From Streptomyces microflavus (GTDB lineage: Bacteria > Actinomycetota > Actinomycetes > Streptomycetales > Streptomycetaceae): DNA of 64,000 bases. Numbering within the stretch: position 1 is the stretch's first letter; each line of letters opens with the position of its first letter. Below are positions 62,091-64,000 of this stretch, piece after piece. The position numbers and the translations under genes were made by a program. The notes under the pieces were generated by a model. The model saw nothing but the letters and a program-made list of their open reading frames with translations, did not search any database and had not been told where the DNA came from. Location: NCBI RefSeq assembly GCF_014650075.1, contig NZ_BMUG01000004.1, forward strand, positions 310,001-374,000, read 5' to 3'.

Positions 62091-63446
62091 GTGCACCCGG
62101 ACCACACCGCACCCACGTCCACGCCACCGCCCGCCCCCTCCCGGGGCGGCCGGCGGCTGCGGAGCATCGCGGTCACCCTGGCCCTGGGCGCGGCGATGTT
62201 CGCCGCCGGCGCGGTCCTGCTGACCCCTGACGACAGCACCGCCCCCCGCCCGGCGGGCCACGGTCAGCCAGCGGGCGCGACCCGCGGGCCGATCGAAGCG
62301 CTCCAGGCCCGGGTGGCCCGGCTGCCGAAGGATCCGGGCGGCTGGGCCGCCCTGGGAATGGCCTACGTCCAGCAGGCGCGCACCACCGCCGACCCGGCCA
62401 CCTACGACCGGGCCGAACAGGCGCTGCGGACCTCGCTCTCCGTACAGAGCGAGGACAACACGGACGCGGAGACCGCCATGGGCGCCCTGGCCGCGGCCCA
62501 CCACGACTTCCCCGCCGCGCTGCGCTGGGCCCGCAAGGCAACCACCAGCGGCCCCTACAGCTCCTCCGCCCACGGAGTCCTCGCCGACGCCTACACCCAG
62601 TTGGGCCGTTACGGCGAAGCCGACGAGGCCGTCCAGAAGATGGTGGACCTGCGCCCGGACGCCGCCTCCCTCGCCCGCGCCTCCTACACCTTCGAGCTCA
62701 AAGGGGACACCGACCGGGCCCGCGCCCTGATGCGGCGATCCCTGGCGGCGGCGGCCACCCCGGCCGACACGGCGTTCGCCCACACCGTCCTGGCATCCCT
62801 GGACCTCCAGGACGCCGACCCCCGGGCAGCCCTGGCCGAGACGCGGACCGGGCTCAGGGCCGCCCCCGACGATCCGGCGCTCCTGGAGACCCGGGCCCGC
62901 GCCCACCTGGCACGGGGCGACACCACCCGGGCCGTCGCCGACTACCGGGCAGCCGTCGCGATCGCCCCCCTGCCGCACCACCTGCTGGGCCTGGGCGAAC
63001 TCGAACAGTCTCTGGGGAACGGCAAACAGGCCGAAGAGAGTTACGCCCTCCTACGCGCCCAGGACCGCATCCGGGAAGCCGCTGGCGACCCGGCGGACAC
63101 CGACGCGATCCTCTTCGAAGCCGATCACGGCAACCCGAGAAGAGCCGTCACCCTGGCCGAACAGACCCTGCGCATCCGCCCCTTCGTCGCCGTTCACGAC
63201 GCGTACGCCTGGGCCCTGCACCGAGCGGGCCGGGATACCGAAGCCCTCGCCCAGGCCGACGAAGCCCTGGCCCTGGGCACCCGCAGCGCGCTCTTCCACT
63301 ACCACCGTGCCGCCATCCACCAAGCCCTCGGCGATCCCGGGGCGGCCCGCCGCGACCTGACCGAAGCGCTGCGCGAGCCGGGCTTCCACCCCCTGCACGC
63401 CGACGCCGCCCGTGACCTGCTCCAGCGAATCGACACGACACCATGA
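62091..63446 (+). CDS. Membrane-anchored TPR protein
   Basis: 451 residues. GTG 62091 is preferred to ATG 62073 because GGGGAGG (62075-62081) precedes it with correct spacing, while ATG 62073 has no site. A basic segment and TM helix (about 27-47) come first, then about eight tetratricopeptide repeats (GWAALGMAYVQQA, HGVLADAYTQLGRYGEADEA, LLETRARAHLARGDTTRAVA, ALFHYHRAAIHQALGDPGAA). TPR arrays bind partner proteins; the orientation suggests they face outside. Its stop overlaps the NicO-like gene by 4 bases, so it probably works with that transporter. Confidence 0.88.
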   Translation: MHPDHTAPTSTPPPAPSRGGRRLRSIAVTLALGAAMFAAGAVLLTPDDSTAPRPAGHGQPAGATRGPIEALQARVARLPKDPGGWAALGMAYVQQARTTADPATYDRAEQALRTSLSVQSEDNTDAETAMGALAAAHHDFPAALRWARKATTSGPYSSSAHGVLADAYTQLGRYGEADEAVQKMVDLRPDAASLARASYTFELKGDTDRARALMRRSLAAAATPADTAFAHTVLASLDLQDADPRAALAETRTGLRAAPDDPALLETRARAHLARGDTTRAVADYRAAVAIAPLPHHLLGLGELEQSLGNGKQAEESYALLRAQDRIREAAGDPADTDAILFEADHGNPRRAVTLAEQTLRIRPFVAVHDAYAWALHRAGRDTEALAQADEALALGTRSALFHYHRAAIHQALGDPGAARRDLTEALREPGFHPLHADAARDLLQRIDTTP

Positions 63447-64000
63447 ACCCCACCCTGCGCCGAGCCCTCACCACCATGACCCTCGCCGTCCTCGCGAGCA
63501 CAGTGTCCGCCCCTGCGGCCACGGCCCACCCCCTGGGCAACTTCAGCGTCAACCACCACACGGGCCTCGTCCTTCGGCCCGACCGGATCGACGCCCGGGT
63601 CGTGGTCGACCGCGCGGAGATCTCAGCCCTCCAGGAACGCCCGGCCGTCGACTCCGACCAGGACGGCACGATCAGCGACACAGAGGCGCGCGCCCACGCC
63701 GAGCGAACCTGTTCCGACCTGAGCCGGCAGCTCCGCCTGAGTGTGGGCGGCACACGGGCGAACTGGAGGCAGTCCTCGGCCACTCTGGTGTACGAGAACG
63801 GGGAAGCGGGCCTCAGGACCAGCCGCCTCACCTGCGCCATGACCGCCCCGGCCGATCTCACCGAACCCACCGGCATCCGAGCGGAATCGCACTACGACAC
63901 CGAGCGCATCGGCTGGCACGAGATGACCGCCACGGGCCAGGGCGTCCGGATCACCCAGGCCGACGTACCGGCAACCTCCACCACCCGCGAGCTGCGCCGG
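63443..64000 (+). CDS. Probable nickel/cobalt (NicO-type) transporter, N-terminal part, cut by window end
   Basis: The frame is open from ATG 63443 through base 64000 (186 residues). The signal peptide ends before HPLGNFSVNHHTGLVL, a motif typical of the soluble N-domain of Streptomyces NicO/high-affinity nickel-transport proteins. An EF-hand-like loop DSDQDGTISDTE follows near residues 70-81. The transmembrane part is not in the window, so transport is inferred from the N-terminal signature only. It is coupled to the TPR gene through an ATGA overlap. Confidence 0.7.
   Translation, partial: MNPTLRRALTTMTLAVLASTVSAPAATAHPLGNFSVNHHTGLVLRPDRIDARVVVDRAEISALQERPAVDSDQDGTISDTEARAHAERTCSDLSRQLRLSVGGTRANWRQSSATLVYENGEAGLRTSRLTCAMTAPADLTEPTGIRAESHYDTERIGWHEMTATGQGVRITQADVPATSTTRELRR

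Overview
The window is high-GC actinobacterial DNA. GC-rich third codon positions, GTG/TTG starts, long GC hairpins without T-tracts, PD40 propellers, DUF4331/DUF4394 secreted proteins and a Streptomyces-type contractile injection system together point to a Streptomyces chromosome. I see no rRNA, tRNA, CRISPR array, prophage integrase or complete insertion sequence.

Layout. Bases 1-7.4 kb hold a partial and degenerate polysaccharide deacetylase, a tiny EF-hand protein, a CopD-like membrane protein, a carboxylesterase, a PGRP-type amidase and a lone sesquiterpene cyclase that I recognise as GcoA-like (caryolan-1-ol synthase). Bases 7.9-19.4 kb hold a secreted LamG protein, a 2171-residue secreted RHS protein with a polyglycine linker and a glycine-zipper C-terminus, and two small membrane proteins just downstream.

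Bases 19.4-42.6 kb are a complete contractile injection system (CIS) locus in two arms around a LuxR-type regulator. The minus arm runs sheath, tube 1, a CxxC protein, a tiny ORF with an apparent ACG start, a 1059-residue disordered protein, tube 2, a LysM tube-baseplate adaptor, a VgrG-like spike, PAAR, gp25, gpJ, gpI and a zinc-ribbon membrane protein with a C-terminal carbohydrate-binding-like domain. A separate minus-strand Ig-like/TM protein precedes it. The plus arm runs LuxR, an exported PD40 propeller, a DUF4255 cap protein and an AAA+ ATPase. No tail-fibre gene was recognised, which fits the intracellular Streptomyces CIS described in the literature.

Bases 42.7-51.5 kb look like one pathway for using extracellular poly(3-hydroxybutyrate): depolymerase, oligomer hydrolase, MHS transporter, 3-hydroxybutyrate dehydrogenase, the two subunits of 3-oxoacid CoA-transferase and a GAF/PucR-type regulator. 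Bases 51.5-54.5 kb hold a DASS permease and a glycerate kinase on the minus strand, separated by a 161-bp element with perfect 16-bp inverted ends. Its promoter-distal arm contains the Shine-Dalgarno sequence of the kinase gene.

Bases 54.6-57.0 kb hold an OmpR-type two-component pair preceded by a small acidic exported protein. Bases 57.2-64 kb hold exported proteins (CHRD, DUF4394, DUF4331), a class F-like sortase, a TPR membrane protein and the start of a probable NicO-type metal transporter, which is cut by the window end.
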